64,000 nucleotides of DNA, taken from NCBI GenBank assembly GCA_031216915.1, contig JAUFNR010000047.1:62001-126000 (forward strand), read 5' to 3'. The notes below the pieces were generated by a model that was not told the origin of the DNA, did no database searches, and saw only the letters and a list, made by a program, of their open reading frames with translations. This document shows positions 7,987 through 22,900 of this stretch, piece by piece (position 1 is the first letter of the stretch; each line of letters opens with the position of its first letter). Both the position numbers and the translations under genes were made by a program. The DNA comes from Pictodentalium vernedei (taxonomy: Eukaryota; Mollusca; Scaphopoda; Dentaliida; Dentaliidae).

Positions 7987-10900
7987 TTGGAGCATTGTGC
8001 AAATGCGTACAACACTTTAATGATACACTTGCCTTCAACAGTTGCTAGCCTTGCGTGTGTCGGTTTAGTAAATTTGGAAGTACGGAAGTAGATAGCTGCT
8101 GCAAGATGGTTCTCTCTGCGCTATCCGTCCTCTTTCACCCGACACAATTCAAATCAGGTTGTTGGAAGAGTCGCGATACCCCAATAATAAGCAAACAAGT
8201 GCATTCCACCACAACAAACTTTAAATATTCGGTGTATTTTGAGCTGAAAGATTTAATTTCACAGAAAGACAGGTATAATGGCTTTGCTTATAAGTTAGAC
8301 AACGTTTGGAGCTAAACAGGGGCGATGGACCGGTCTCATGATTCCATGTGCTAGAGTCTGTCATTTACGAACAGCATGCTCTCAAAGTATGCGTTTGAAA
8401 GGTTGGGTGCAGGGGGGGGGGGGGGGGGGGGGGGCGTTTTATTTCAGTTTCACATATTTTTATCTAAAGGGTCGTTTCATGTTGATTTTAAGCTCGCGGG
8501 TTTATCTGGAATACCTTTCGATATCGATGTGTAGAGGGGGAAGTCACGATGGGTAGGGGAAGCGTCCACGTCACAAAAATAAGTGGTTTCACAGATGAAG
8601 TTTAGATTCCTTCGAGCATCCACATTGGGTATTCTGGGTCCCTACTTCTTCCACTGTTTATACTGGTTCAGGGTCAATTTCATGTGTCATATTAAAGGTG
8701 AGTGGACATTTTAGAGGGAGGGATAGCGTTGATTTCAGTTTAGTTTCAGATTAGACTTGTTTCAGCATTTGGTGGGCATTCAGTTCCGCAATACGCTGGC
8801 CATAGTTTTGATCGGCTGTCATAATGTTGGCTCCATATTGTAACCCTTGTCGTTAGAAAGTCGTGTGCAGTTTAAGAAGGGTCTCTTCTCAAACTTCCCA
8901 GATTTATTATCGCGAAGCTTTTAGCCGATTTGTGTGATTACTAGCTTTAATGGTAGGTGATTTTATGTGTTGTCAGTATTAATTCTGTGTTGAAGGTAGG
9001 TTACACAGAAAAACTGGGATTCGTCGGGAAGTTCAAGCGTTTCTTGTAACAGCTGAAGGTCGAAATTATGAACTCTTCTATATTGTAAGTTGCAACTTGT
9101 ATACGCTAGTGTTCCAATTCAGAATTCAACGTTTATGATAATGTGAAAAAGGTGTTCACTCACTACCCAGTAACTGTTGAATGCCTTTAATAATTCAGAA
9201 GATAAGATTTCACAAGAATGAAATCATGAACAATGGAAAACTTTACATGTGCCATTTATTGGTTTAGTCAAGTAAAAAAAAAATTTCAATTTTTTCCCAT
9301 GGGTACCCTTGGGAAATCTGTCAAAAAACTTCAAAATTTTTGTTCCCATTTCATGATGCAAAAATGTTCTACATATAAAAATTCCATTGTTTTAAAATTT
9401 CCTTCTGCTGAAATCACTTGTTCTCACTGAATAAATCAACTTGAAGAAAACGATGTGTATCACCGTAAATTAAACTTTTCCGTCCATGACCGCTGTAGGT
9501 TAACGCACAGTGCCACTTTTCTCTACATGATTAAATCGGGACTCGGAGATTCACTCGAATGATATATTAAACAGAAGGCAACTCTTCAAACAGAATGCAT
9601 CCATATCGCATCTAAACAGACTGAATAATCTTCAGTTCATGTTTTTAGGGTTCTATCCATTAAAAATATAGCAGTTACAGCGGTCAGAAAGAAGCTTGTC
9701 AATTCCAATCGTTTGTTTTTCAGTACTTCTACGGAGAAGCAACTTCTGCGACTTGGAAGACTACAGTATTTTCGGTTATACCTCCACAGCGCCTTCTATC
9801 CCAAAAAACGGACGTTAGTGTGCCTAAAAACAAACGATGACTTTCAGAAGCTGATTAAGATTGTTCCCTTTTGAAAAAGGGAAAGGCCTTCCTTATCTAC
9901 GACTGAGAAACCCCCAATAGCAATGACACTCTTCAAATAAGGGAAATTTGAGCAATTCCCGCCTCTTGAATGTTTTTCCTCACAGGTGTCCAAGCTTGGC
10001 GGGGTTGGCTTGCCACCGAGAAGTATTTCTACATACATAATGTCGTCTATGTAGATAGCGTTGTGTAGAGTGATGAGATGGATTTGCTTTGGATACCCCA
10101 AGTATACTCCTCCTAACTTTTCAGTTCTATTGGATGAGCTTTCACTTATATTGTTCAGCTATCACACAATGGTTGTCATTGGTCATTTAAACTAAAGGAG
10201 AGTACGTTTTTGAACAAATCCAATTTTCAATTTCTTTTTGAGGAATCTGGGGCGCAGATTTCCGATGTGTGTGTTTATTATACCCAAACTCTCAGACAAT
10301 CACGATCACAGCCCTTCAGCGGATGACTCGGTTGAACTATATTTGGTCCCGCCAATTCTTTCACCCCCCCACCCTCCCAAACAAAACACACACACACATA
10401 TATAAGCTAGCGACGGAGGAGAGCATTTACTCAACAGCTGATGCGTCTGTGTTTATAAGAGTGCACGCGAGTGTATATTTGATGCGGTCTGGAAACTACA
10501 GTAGTGTTGTTAACTGGTGGTGGACACGTTATGCTTTACTGCTTAAATATTACCCTGTGGCCAACGCACCGTGTGTTACTTCTGTTACTTCTCTGAAGGG
10601 ACAACGTAATTGTACAAAATAAGCTAAACTTCATTTTGTTATGTTTTGTAGCAATGGTTTAGGCATGAATACTGGGTGGGTGTGATCTCAAATAACACTA
10701 AACAATTAGATGGTGGTTCATTGCTGAGTCTTTGGAACTTTGAAACGGCTTTTCCAAAAAGTTGTGCTCCCTACAAGAGAGTGCCCACGCATATTCAGAA
10801 ATCTCAATGAAATTGATATATGGGCGATTCTGTACTCTAGAAACATGCGTAGCGTGACTGAGAATAGTTTGGATGTTTGGACAAGAATATGGACAGGGGG

Positions 10901-11990
10901 AAAAAATGACTGTCAATTTGGTAAAATTTCACAAATTTTCGAAAATGCGCTTTTTTATAAACAAATGGTTAAATGGGTAAAAAGGGTCTTTCTCTTTATT
11001 GAGATGTTCTGGATTTTGGCTCGGAACATCTGCACTTCATTTTCATTCTTTTTGGGGATATTTGTGTTCAAATTTTGGCCCCGGGCGATGAGATTTTGTA
11101 ACAAATAAGTGCCAACATCAGTCAGTTGTTACTATTTAAGGTAACTCTGAATCTAAGGACGAGGTTTGTCCGGTATGGATGACTGAACAGACCTCCCCTC
11201 TCTCAAAAAATCGTCTGCTCAGTCATTACGCTGGTTAAAATTGTAAGCTATCACAGCTTTGTTTCTGTCGATTTTTATTAAAAGCTAGCATAGTTTTTCC
11301 AACACCGCTCATGTACTCGAAAATGGGCGTTATTATCTCCTCTGGAAACATAATGAAGGAGGTATTACGATTTAAAGTTCTCTATTTATTTAATGTTTTG
11401 CCACAGGAGAACAAATCGGGCTGTAGCTCAGTAAGTTCAGGCGTTCACTTAGCTGAGTGAAACGTGCGTTGTCAATGCGACGTGAGTTCAAAACCCACCG
11501 CTTCTTAGAATTTATTCATTATCCTAACACATGCAATTTTCGCTTTGTTCTAGTTGCATCTTCATGTTTGGTGCATGTTTTCGCAAATTAGCTGGTCGAA
11601 AGGCTGGGATCCTCCACAATCAGTATATTTAAACAAAAATGTTGGGGAAACAACCAATTGCCCAAAACAGACAGACCATTTCTCTTTGGGTCATATTGTA
11701 TAATTAGGGACGCTATTACGTTGCAAATATTAAAAGTCAAATAACGAGATGAACATGACTGCCTGTTGATGTTTTTTTTGTCTGTTCAGCACCACCGTCT
11801 GCCAGATTTAATGTTTCATTGAAATAAAAGATTGCGAATATTGTTTACTGTGCCTCATAAATAACCCTTGTGACGAACTAAAAGAGTATATGCACTGACA
11901 CTGTTTTATTACCACCATAAGCAATGCATGTCATCTCCGTTATGTCAGTAGTGGGGGGACCTTAATTTCAGCAGTCCAAGTGGGAGCGCT
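7987..11990 (+). repeat. Repeat unit 3 (4004 bp), the most divergent unit
   Basis: Longest unit and the longest G tract (23, at 8412-8434). The C tract is interrupted: seven C at 10364-10370, then A at 10371, then CCC. Other private changes are C at 8675 (G elsewhere), a cluster of four substitutions at 10966, 10967, 10968 and 10971, and one extra G in the G5 run at 11953-11958. The cluster removes a stop, so the frame opening at 10740 runs to 11108 instead of ending about 45 codons earlier. Confidence 0.98.
11418..11507 (+). ncRNA. tRNA-like element, unit 3 copy
   Basis: Identical to the unit 1 copy although unit 3 is the most divergent unit elsewhere. Confidence 0.5.
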
Positions 11991-14900
11991 TTGGAGCATT
12001 GTGCAAATGCGTACAACACTTTAATGATACACTTGCCTTCAACAGTTGCTAGCCTTGCGTGTGTCGGTTTAGTAAATTTGGAAGTACGGAAGTAGATAGC
12101 TGCTGCAAGATGGTTCTCTCTGCGCTATCCGTCCTCTTTCACCCGACACAATTCAAATCAGGTTGTTGGAAGAGTCGCGATACCCCAATAATAAGCAAAC
12201 AAGTGCATTCCACCACAACAAACTTTAAATATTCGGTGTATTTTGAGCTGAAAGATTTAATTTCACAGAAAGACAGGTATAGTGGCTTTGCTTATAAGTT
12301 AGACAACGTTTGGAGCTAAACAGGGGCGATGGACCGGTCTCATGATTCCATGTGCTAGAGTCTGTCATTTACGAACAGCATGCTCTCAAAGTATGCGTTT
12401 GAAAGGTTGGGTGCAGGGGGGGGGGGGGGGGGGCGTTTTATTTCAGTTTCACATATTTTTATCTAAAGGGTCGTTTCATGTTGATTTTAAGCTCGCGGGT
12501 TTATCTGGAATACCTTTCGATATCGATGTGTAGAGGGGGAAGTCACGATGGGTAGGGGAAGCGTCCACGTCACAAAAATAAGTGGTTTCACAGATGAAGT
12601 TTAGATTCCTTCGAGCATCTACATTGGGTATTCTGGGTCCCTACTTCTTCCACTGTTTATACTGGTTCAGGGTGAATTTCATGTGTCATATTAAAGGTGA
12701 GTGGACATTTTAGAGGGAGGGATAGCGTTGATTTCAGTTTAGTTTCAGATTAGACTTGTTTCAGCATTTGGTGGGCATTCAGTTCCGCAATACGCTGGCC
12801 ATAGTTTTGATCGGCTGTCATAATGTTGGCTCCATATTGTAACCCTTGTCGTTAGAAAGTCGTGTGCAGTTTAAGAAGGGTCTCTTCTCAAACTTCCCAG
12901 ATTTATTATCGCGAAGCTTTTAGCCGATTTGTGTGATTACTAGCTTTAATGGTAGGTGATTTTATGTGTTGTCAGTATTAATTCTGTGTTGAAGGTAGGT
13001 TACACAGAAAAACTGGGATTCGTCGGGAAGTTCAAGCGTTTCTTGTAACAGCTGAAGGTCGAAATTATGAACTCTTCTATATTGTAAGTTGCAACTTGTA
13101 TACGCTAGTGTTCCAATTCAGAATTCAACGTTTATGATAATGTGAAAAAGGTGTTCACTCACTACCCAGTAACTGTTGAATGCCTTTAATAATTCAGAAG
13201 ATAAGATTTCACAAGAATGAAATCATGAACAATGGAAAACTTTACATGTGCCATTTATTGGTTTAGTCAAGTAAAAAAAAAATTTCAATTTTTTCCCATG
13301 GGTACCCTTGGGAAATCTGTCAAAAAACTTCAAAATTTTTGTTCCCATTTCATGATGCAAAAATGTTCTACATATAAAAATTCCATTGTTTTAAAATTTC
13401 CTTCTGCTGAAATCACTTGTTCTCACTGAATAAATCAACTTGAAGAAAACGATGTGTATCACCGTAAATTAAACTTTTCCGTCCATGACCGCTGTAGGTT
13501 AACGCACAGTGCCACTTTTCTCTACATGATTAAATCGGGACTCGGAGATTCACTCGAATGATATATTAAACAGAAGGCAACTCTTCAAACAGAATGCATC
13601 CATATCGCATCTAAACAGACTGAATAATCTTCAGTTCATGTTTTTAGGGTTCTATCCATTAAAAATATAGCAGTTACAGCGGTCAGAAAGAAGCTTGTCA
13701 ATTCCAATCGTTTGTTTTTCAGTACTTCTACGGAGAAGCAACTTCTGCGACTTGGAAGACTACAGTATTTTCGGTTATACCTCCACAGCGCCTTCTATCC
13801 CAAAAAACGGACGTTAGTGTGCCTAAAAACAAACGATGACTTTCAGAAGCTGATTAAGATTGTTCCCTTTTGAAAAAGGGAAAGGCCTTCCTTATCTACG
13901 ACTGAGAAACCCCCAATAGCAATGACACTCTTCAAATAAGGGAAATTTGAGCAATTCCCGCCTCTTGAATGTTTTTCCTCACAGGTGTCCAAGCTTGGCG
14001 GGGTTGGCTTGCCACCGAGAAGTATTTCTACATACATAATGTCGTCTATGTAGATAGCGTTGTGTAGAGTGATGAGATGGATTTGCTTTGGATACCCCAA
14101 GTATACTCCTCCTAACTTTTCAGTTCTATTGGATGAGCTTTCACTTATATTGTTCAGCTATCACACAATGGTTGTCATTGGTCATTTAAACTAAAGGAGA
14201 GTACGTTTTTGAACAAATCCAATTTTCAATTTCTTTTTGAGGAATCTGGGGCGCAGATTTCCGATGTGTGTGTTTATTATACCCAAACTCTCAGACAATC
14301 ACGATCACAGCCCTTCAGCGGATGACTCGGTTGAACTATATTTGGTCCCGCCAATTCTTTCACCCCCCCCCCCCCTCCCAAACAAAACACACACACACAT
14401 ATATAAGCTAGCGACGGAGGAGAGCATTTACTCAACAGCTGATGCGTCTGTGTTTATAAGAGTGCACGCGAGTGTATATTTGATGCGGTCTGGAAACTAC
14501 AGTAGTGTTGTTAACTGGTGGTGGACACGTTATGCTTTACTGCTTAAATATTACCCTGTGGCCAACGCACCGTGTGTTACTTCTGTTACTTCTCTGAAGG
14601 GACAACGTAATTGTACAAAATAAGCTAAACTTCATTTTGTTATGTTTTGTAGCAATGGTTTAGGCATGAATACTGGGTGGGTGTGATCTCAAATAACACT
14701 AAACAATTAGATGGTGGTTCATTGCTGAGTCTTTGGAACTTTGAAACGGCTTTTCCAAAAAGTTGTGCTCCCTACAAGAGAGTGCCCACGCATATTCAGA
14801 AATCTCAATGAAATTGATATATGGGCGATTCTGTACTCTAGAAACATGCGTAGCGTGACTGAGAATAGTTTGGATGTTTGGACAAGAATATGGACAGGGG

Positions 14901-15990
14901 GAAAAAATGACTGTCAATTTGGTAAAATTTCACAAATTTTCGAAAATGCGCTTTTTTATAAACAAAATTTTTAATGGGTAAAAAGGGTCTTTCTCTTTAT
15001 TGAGATGTTCTGGATTTTGGCTCGGAACATCTGCACTTCATTTTCATTCTTTTTGGGGATATTTGTGTTCAAATTTTGGCCCCGGGCGATGAGATTTTGT
15101 AACAAATAAGTGCCAACATCAGTCAGTTGTTACTATTTAAGGTAACTCTGAATCTAAGGACGAGGTTTGTCCGGTATGGATGACTGAACAGACCTCCCCT
15201 CTCTCAAAAAATCGTCTGCTCAGTCATTACGCTGGTTAAAATTGTAAGCTATCACAGCTTTGTTTCTGTCGATTTTTATTAAAAGCTAGCATAGTTTTTC
15301 CAACACCGCTCATGTACTCGAAAATGGGCGTTATTATCTCCTCTGGAAACATAATGAAGGAGGTATTACGATTTAAAGTTCTCTATTTATTTAATGTTTT
15401 GCCACAGGAGAACAAATCGGGCTGTAGCTCAGTAAGTTCAGGCGTTCACTTAGCTGAGTGAAACGTGCGTTGTCAATGCGACGTGAGTTCAAAACCCACC
15501 GCTTCTTAGAATTTATTCATTATCCTAACACATGCAATTTTCGCTTTGTTCTAGTTGCATCTTCATGTTTGGTGCATGTTTTCGCAAATTAGCTGGTCGA
15601 AAGGCTGGGATCCTCCACAATCAGTATATTTAAACAAAAATGTTGGGGAAACAACCAATTGCCCAAAACAGACAGACCATTTCTCTTTGGGTCATATTGT
15701 ATAATTAGGGACGCTATTACGTTGCAAATATTAAAAGTCAAATAACGAGATGAACATGACTGCCTGTTGATGTTTTTTTTGTCTGTTCAGCACCACCGTC
15801 TGCCAGATTTAATGTTTCATTGAAATAAAAGATTGCGAATATTGTTTACTGTGCCTCATAAATAACCCTTGTGACGAACTAAAAGAGTATATGCACTGAC
15901 ACTGTTTTATTACCACCATAAGCAATGCATGTCATCTCCGTTATGTCAGTAGTGGGGGACCTTAATTTCAGCAGTCCAAGTGGGAGCGCT
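11991..15990 (+). repeat. Repeat unit 4 (4000 bp)
   Basis: G tract of 18 at 12416-12433; C tract of 13 at 14363-14375. Private substitutions: G at 12282 (A elsewhere) and T at 12620 (C elsewhere). Core length 3969. Confidence 0.98.
15419..15508 (+). ncRNA. tRNA-like element, unit 4 copy
   Basis: Identical to the unit 1 copy. Confidence 0.5.
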
Positions 15991-18900
15991 TTGGAGCATT
16001 GTGCAAATGCGTACAACACTTTAATGATACACTTGCCTTCAACAGTTGCTAGCCTTGCGTGTGTCGGTTTAGTAAATTTGGAAGTACGGAAGTAGATAGC
16101 TGCTGCAAGATGGTTCTCTCTGCGCTATCCGTCCTCTTTCACCCGACACAATTCAAATCAGGTTGTTGGAAGAGTCGCGATACCCCAATAATAAGCAAAC
16201 AAGTGCATTCCACCACAACAAACTTTAAATATTCGGTGTATTTTGAGCTGAAAGATTTAATTTCACAGAAAGACAGGTATAATGGCTTTGCTTATAAGTT
16301 AGACAACGTTTGGAGCTAAACAGGGGCGATGGACCGGTCTCATGATTCCATGTGCTAGAGTCTGTCATTTACGAACAGCATGCTCTCAAAGTATGCGTTT
16401 GAAAGGTTGGGTGCAGGGGGGGGGGGGGCGTTTTATTTCAGTTTCACATATTTTTATCTAAAGGGTCGTTTCATGTTGATTTTAAGCTCGCGGGTTTATC
16501 TGGAATACCTTTCGATATCGATGTGTAGAGGGGGAAGTCACGATGGGTAGGGGAAGCGTCCACGTCACAAAAATAAGTGGTTTCACAGATGAAGTTTAGA
16601 TTCCTTCGAGCATCCACATTGGGTATTCTGGGTCCCTACTTCTTCCACTGTTTATACTGGTTCAGGGTGAATTTCATGTGTCATATTAAAGGTGAGTGGA
16701 CATTTTAGAGGGAGGGATAGCGTTGATTTCAGTTTAGTTTCAGATTAGACTTGTTTCAGCATTTGGTGGGCATTCAGTTCCGCAATACGCTGGCCATAGT
16801 TTTGATCGGCTGTCATAATGTTGGCTCCATATTGTAACCCTTGTCGTTAGAAAGTCGTGTGCAGTTTAAGAAGGGTCTCTTCTCAAACTTCCCAGATTTA
16901 TTATCGCGAAGCTTTTAGCCGATTTGTGTGATTACTAGCTTTAATGGTAGGTGATTTTATGTGTTGTCAGTATTAATTCTGTGTTGAAGGTAGGTTACAC
17001 AGAAAAACTGGGATTCGTCGGGAAGTTCAAGCGTTTCTTGTAACAGCTGAAGGTCGAAATTATGAACTCTTCTATATTGTAAGTTGCAACTTGTATACGC
17101 TAGTGTTCCAATTCAGAATTCAACGTTTATGATAATGTGAAAAAGGTGTTCACTCACTACCCAGTAACTGTTGAATGCCTTTAATAATTCAGAAGATAAG
17201 ATTTCACAAGAATGAAATCATGAACAATGGAAAACTTTACATGTGCCATTTATTGGTTTAGTCAAGTAAAAAAAAAATTTCAATTTTTTCCCATGGGTAC
17301 CCTTGGGAAATCTGTCAAAAAACTTCAAAATTTTTGTTCCCATTTCATGATGCAAAAATGTTCTACATATAAAAATTCCATTGTTTTAAAATTTCCTTCT
17401 GCTGAAATCACTTGTTCTCACTGAATAAATCAACTTGAAGAAAACGATGTGTATCACCGTAAATTAAACTTTTCCGTCCATGACCGCTGTAGGTTAACGC
17501 ACAGTGCCACTTTTCTCTACATGATTAAATCGGGACTCGGAGATTCACTCGAATGATATATTAAACAGAAGGCAACTCTTCAAACAGAATGCATCCATAT
17601 CGCATCTAAACAGACTGAATAATCTTCAGTTCATGTTTTTAGGGTTCTATCCATTAAAAATATAGCAGTTACAGCGGTCAGAAAGAAGCTTGTCAATTCC
17701 AATCGTTTGTTTTTCAGTACTTCTACGGAGAAGCAACTTCTGCGACTTGGAAGACTACAGTATTTTCGGTTATACCTCCACAGCGCCTTCTATCCCAAAA
17801 AACGGACGTTAGTGTGCCTAAAAACAAACGATGACTTTCAGAAGCTGATTAAGATTGTTCCCTTTTGAAAAAGGGAAAGGCCTTCCTTATCTACGACTGA
17901 GAAACCCCCAATAGCAATGACACTCTTCAAATAAGGGAAATTTGAGCAATTCCCGCCTCTTGAATGTTTTTCCTCACAGGTGTCCAAGCTTGGCGGGGTT
18001 GGCTTGCCACCGAGAAGTATTTCTACATACATAATGTCGTCTATGTAGATAGCGTTGTGTAGAGTGATGAGATGGATTTGCTTTGGATACCCCAAGTATA
18101 CTCCTCCTAACTTTTCAGTTCTATTGGATGAGCTTTCACTTATATTGTTCAGCTATCACACAATGGTTGTCATTGGTCATTTAAACTAAAGGAGAGTACG
18201 TTTTTGAACAAATCCAATTTTCAATTTCTTTTTGAGGAATCTGGGGCGCAGATTTCCGATGTGTGTGTTTATTATACCCAAACTCTCAGACAATCACGAT
18301 CACAGCCCTTCAGCGGATGACTCGGTTGAACTATATTTGGTCCCGCCAATTCTTTCACCCCCCCCCCCTCCCAAACAAAACACACACACACATATATAAG
18401 CTAGCGACGGAGGAGAGCATTTACTCAACAGCTGATGCGTCTGTGTTTATAAGAGTGCACGCGAGTGTATATTTGATGCGGTCTGGAAACTACAGTAGTG
18501 TTGTTAACTGGTGGTGGACACGTTATGCTTTACTGCTTAAATATTACCCTGTGGCCAACGCACCGTGTGTTACTTCTGTTACTTCTCTGAAGGGACAACG
18601 TAATTGTACAAAATAAGCTAAACTTCATTTTGTTATGTTTTGTAGCAATGGTTTAGGCATGAATACTGGGTGGGTGTGATCTCAAATAACACTAAACAAT
18701 TAGATGGTGGTTCATTGCTGAGTCTTTGGAACTTTGAAACGGCTTTTCCAAAAAGTTGTGCTCCCTACAAGAGAGTGCCCACGCATATTCAGAAATCTCA
18801 ATGAAATTGATATATGGGCGATTCTGTACTCTAGAAACATGCGTAGCGTGACTGAGAATAGTTTGGATGTTTGGACAAGAATATGGACAGGGGGAAAAAA

Positions 18901-19983
18901 TGACTGTCAATTTGGTAAAATTTCACAAATTTTCGAAAATGCGCTTTTTTATAAACAAAATTTTTAATGGGTAAAAAGGGTCTTTCTCTTTATTGAGATG
19001 TTCTGGATTTTGGCTCGGAACATCTGCACTTCATTTTCATTCTTTTTGGGGATATTTGTGTTCAAATTTTGGCCCCGGGCGATGAGATTTTGTAACAAAT
19101 AAGTGCCAACATCAGTCAGTTGTTACTATTTAAGGTAACTCTGAATCTAAGGACGAGGTTTGTCCGGTATGGATGACTGAACAGACCTCCCCTCTCTCAA
19201 AAAATCGTCTGCTCAGTCATTACGCTGGTTAAAATTGTAAGCTATCACAGCTTTGTTTCTGTCGATTTTTATTAAAAGCTAGCATAGTTTTTCCAACACC
19301 GCTCATGTACTCGAAAATGGGCGTTATTATCTCCTCTGGAAACATAATGAAGGAGGTATTACGATTTAAAGTTCTCTATTTATTTAATGTTTTGCCACAG
19401 GAGAACAAATCGGGCTGTAGCTCAGTAAGTTCAGGCGTTCACTTAGCTGAGTGAAACGTGCGTTGTCAATGCGACGTGAGTTCAAAACCCACCGCTTCTT
19501 AGAATTTATTCATTATCCTAACACATGCAATTTTCGCTTTGTTCTAGTTGCATCTTCATGTTTGGTGCATGTTTTCGCAAATTAGCTGGTCGAAAGGCTG
19601 GGATCCTCCACAATCAGTATATTTAAACAAAAATGTTGGGGAAACAACCAATTGCCCAAAACAGACAGACCATTTCTCTTTGGGTCATATTGTATAATTA
19701 GGGACGCTATTACGTTGCAAATATTAAAAGTCAAATAACGAGATGAACATGACTGCCTGTTGATGTTTTTTTTGTCTGTTCAGCACCACCGTCTGCCAGA
19801 TTTAATGTTTCATTGAAATAAAAGATTGCGAATATTGTTTACTGTGCCTCATAAATAACCCTTGTGACGAACTAAAAGAGTATATGCACTGACACTGTTT
19901 TATTACCACCATAAGCAATGCATGTCATCTCCGTTATGTCAGTAGTGGGGGACCTTAATTTCAGCAGTCCAAGTGGGAGCGCT
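15991..19983 (+). repeat. Repeat unit 5 (3993 bp)
   Basis: G tract of 13 at 16416-16428; C tract of 11 at 18358-18368. I found no private substitution, so this unit can serve as the array consensus. Core length 3969. Confidence 0.98.
19412..19501 (+). ncRNA. tRNA-like element, unit 5 copy
   Basis: Identical to the unit 1 copy. Confidence 0.5.
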
Positions 19984-22900
19984 TTGGAGCATTGTGCAAA
20001 TGCGTACAACACTTTAATGATACACTTGCCTTCAACAGTTGCTAGCCTTGCGTGTGTCGGTTTAGTAAATTTGGAAGTACGGAAGTAGATAGCTGCTGCA
20101 AGATGGTTCTCTCTGCGCTATCCGTCCTCTTTCACCCGACACAATTCAAATCAGGTTGTTGGAAGAGTCGCGATACCCCAATAATAAGCAAACAAGTGCA
20201 TTCCACCACAACAAACTTTAAATATTCGGTGTATTTTGAGCTGAAAGATTTAATTTCACAGAAAGACAGGTATAATGGCTTTGCTTATAAGTTAGACAAC
20301 GTTTGGAGCTAAACAGGGGCGATGGACCGGTCTCATGATTCCATGTGCTAGAGTCTGTCATTTACGAACAGCATGCTCTCAAAGTATGCGTTTGAAAGGT
20401 TGGGTGCAGGGGGGGGGGGGGCGTTTTATTTCAGTTTCACATATTTTTATCTAAAGGGTCGTTTCATGTTGATTTTAAGCTCGCGGGTTTATCTGGAATA
20501 CCTTTCGATATCGATGTGTAGAGGGGGAAGTCACGATGGGTAGGGGAAGCGTCCACGTCACAAAAATAAGTGGTTTCACAGATGAAGTTTAGATTCCTTC
20601 GAGCATCCACATTGGGTATTCTGGGTCCCTACTTCTTCCACTGTTTATACTGGTTCAGGGTGAATTTCATGTGTCATATTAAAGGTGAGTGGACATTTTA
20701 GAGGGAGGGATAGCGTTGATTTCAGTTTAGTTTCAGATTAGACTTGTTTCAGCATTTGGTGGGCATTCAGTTCCGCAATACGCTGGCCATAGTTTTGATC
20801 GGCTGTCATAATGTTGGCTCCATATTGTAACCCTTGTCGTTAGAAAGTCGTGTGCAGTTTAAGAAGGGTCTCTTCTCAAACTTCCCAGATTTATTATCGC
20901 GAAGCTTTTAGCCGATTTGTGTGATTACTAGCTTTAATGGTAGGTGATTTTATGTGTTGTCAGTATTAATTCTGTGTTGAAGGTAGGTTACACAGAAAAA
21001 CTGGGATTCGTCGGGAAGTTCAAGCGTTTCTTGTAACAGCTGAAGGTCGAAATTATGAACTCTTCTATATTGTAAGTTGCAACTTGTATACGCTAGTGTT
21101 CCAATTCAGAATTCAACGTTTATGATAATGTGAAAAAGGTGTTCACTCACTACCCAGTAACTGTTGAATGCCTTTAATAATTCAGAAGATAAGATTTCAC
21201 AAGAATGAAATCATGAACAATGGAAAACTTTACATGTGCCATTTATTGGTTTAGTCAAGTAAAAAAAAAATTTCAATTTTTTCCCATGGGTACCCTTGGG
21301 AAATCTGTCAAAAAACTTCAAAATTTTTGTTCCCATTTCATGATGCAAAAATGTTCTACATATAAAAATTCCATTGTTTTAAAATTTCCTTCTGCTGAAA
21401 TCACTTGTTCTCACTGAATAAATCAACTTGAAGAAAACGATGTGTATCACCGTAAATTAAACTTTTCCGTCCATGACCGCTGTAGGTTAACGCACAGTGC
21501 CACTTTTCTCTACATGATTAAATCGGGACTCGGAGATTCACTCGAATGATATATTAAACAGAAGGCAACTCTTCAAACAGAATGCATCCATATCGCATCT
21601 AAACAGACTGAATAATCTTCAGTTCATGTTTTTAGGGTTCTATCCATTAAAAATATAGCAGTTACAGCGGTCAGAAAGAAGCTTGTCAATTCCAATCGTT
21701 TGTTTTTCAGTACTTCTACGGAGAAGCAACTTCTGCGACTTGGAAGACTACAGTATTTTCGGTTATACCTCCACAGCGCCTTCTATCCCAAAAAACGGAC
21801 GTTAGTGTGCCTAAAAACAAACGATGACTTTCAGAAGCTGATTAAGATTGTTCCCTTTTGAAAAAGGGAAAGGCCTTCCTTATCTACGACTGAGAAACCC
21901 CCAATAGCAATGACACTCTTCAAATAAGGGAAATTTGAGCAATTCCCGCCTCTTGAATGTTTTTCCTCACAGGTGTCCAAGCTTGGCGGGGTTGGCTTGC
22001 CACCGAGAAGTATTTCTACATACATAATGTCGTCTATGTAGATAGCGTTGTGTAGAGTGATGAGATGGATTTGCTTTGGATACCCCAAGTATACTCCTCC
22101 TAACTTTTCAGTTCTATTGGATGAGCTTTCACTTATATTGTTCGGCTATCACACAATGGTTGTCATTGGTCATTTAAACTAAAGGAGAGTACGTTTTTGA
22201 ACAAATCCAATTTTCAATTTCTTTTTGAGGAATCTGGGGCGCAGATTTCCGATGTGTGTGTTTATTATACCCAAACTCTCAGACAATCACGATCACAGCC
22301 CTTCAGCGGATGACTCGGTTGAACTATATTTGGTCCCGCCAATTCTTTCACCCCCCCCCCCTCCCAAACAAAACACACACACACATATATAAGCTAGCGA
22401 CGGAGGAGAGCATTTACTCAACAGCTGATGCGTCTGTGTTTATAAGAGTGCACGCGAGTGTATATTTGATGCGGTCTGGAAACTACAGTAGTGTTGTTAA
22501 CTGGTGGTGGACACGTTATGCTTTACTGCTTAAATATTACCCTGTGGCCAACGCACCGTGTGTTACTTCTGTTACTTCTCTGAAGGGACAACGTAATTGT
22601 ACAAAATAAGCTAAACTTCATTTTGTTATGTTTTGTAGCAATGGTTTAGGCATGAATACTGGGTGGGTGTGATCTCAAATAACACTAAACAATTAGATGG
22701 TGGTTCATTGCTGAGTCTTTGGAACTTTGAAACGGCTTTTCCAAAAAGTTGTGCTCCCTACAAGAGAGTGCCCACGCATATTCAGAAATCTCAATGAAAT
22801 TGATATATGGGCGATTCTGTACTCTAGAAACATGCGTAGCGTGACTGAGAATAGTTTGGATGTTTGGACAAGAATATGGACAGGGGGAAAAAATGACTGT

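Noticed and set aside
10740..11108. 122-codon frame in unit 3, longer than the 77-codon version elsewhere
   Set aside because: The extension comes only from the local four-substitution cluster and reads through sequence that is untranslated in the other fifteen units.
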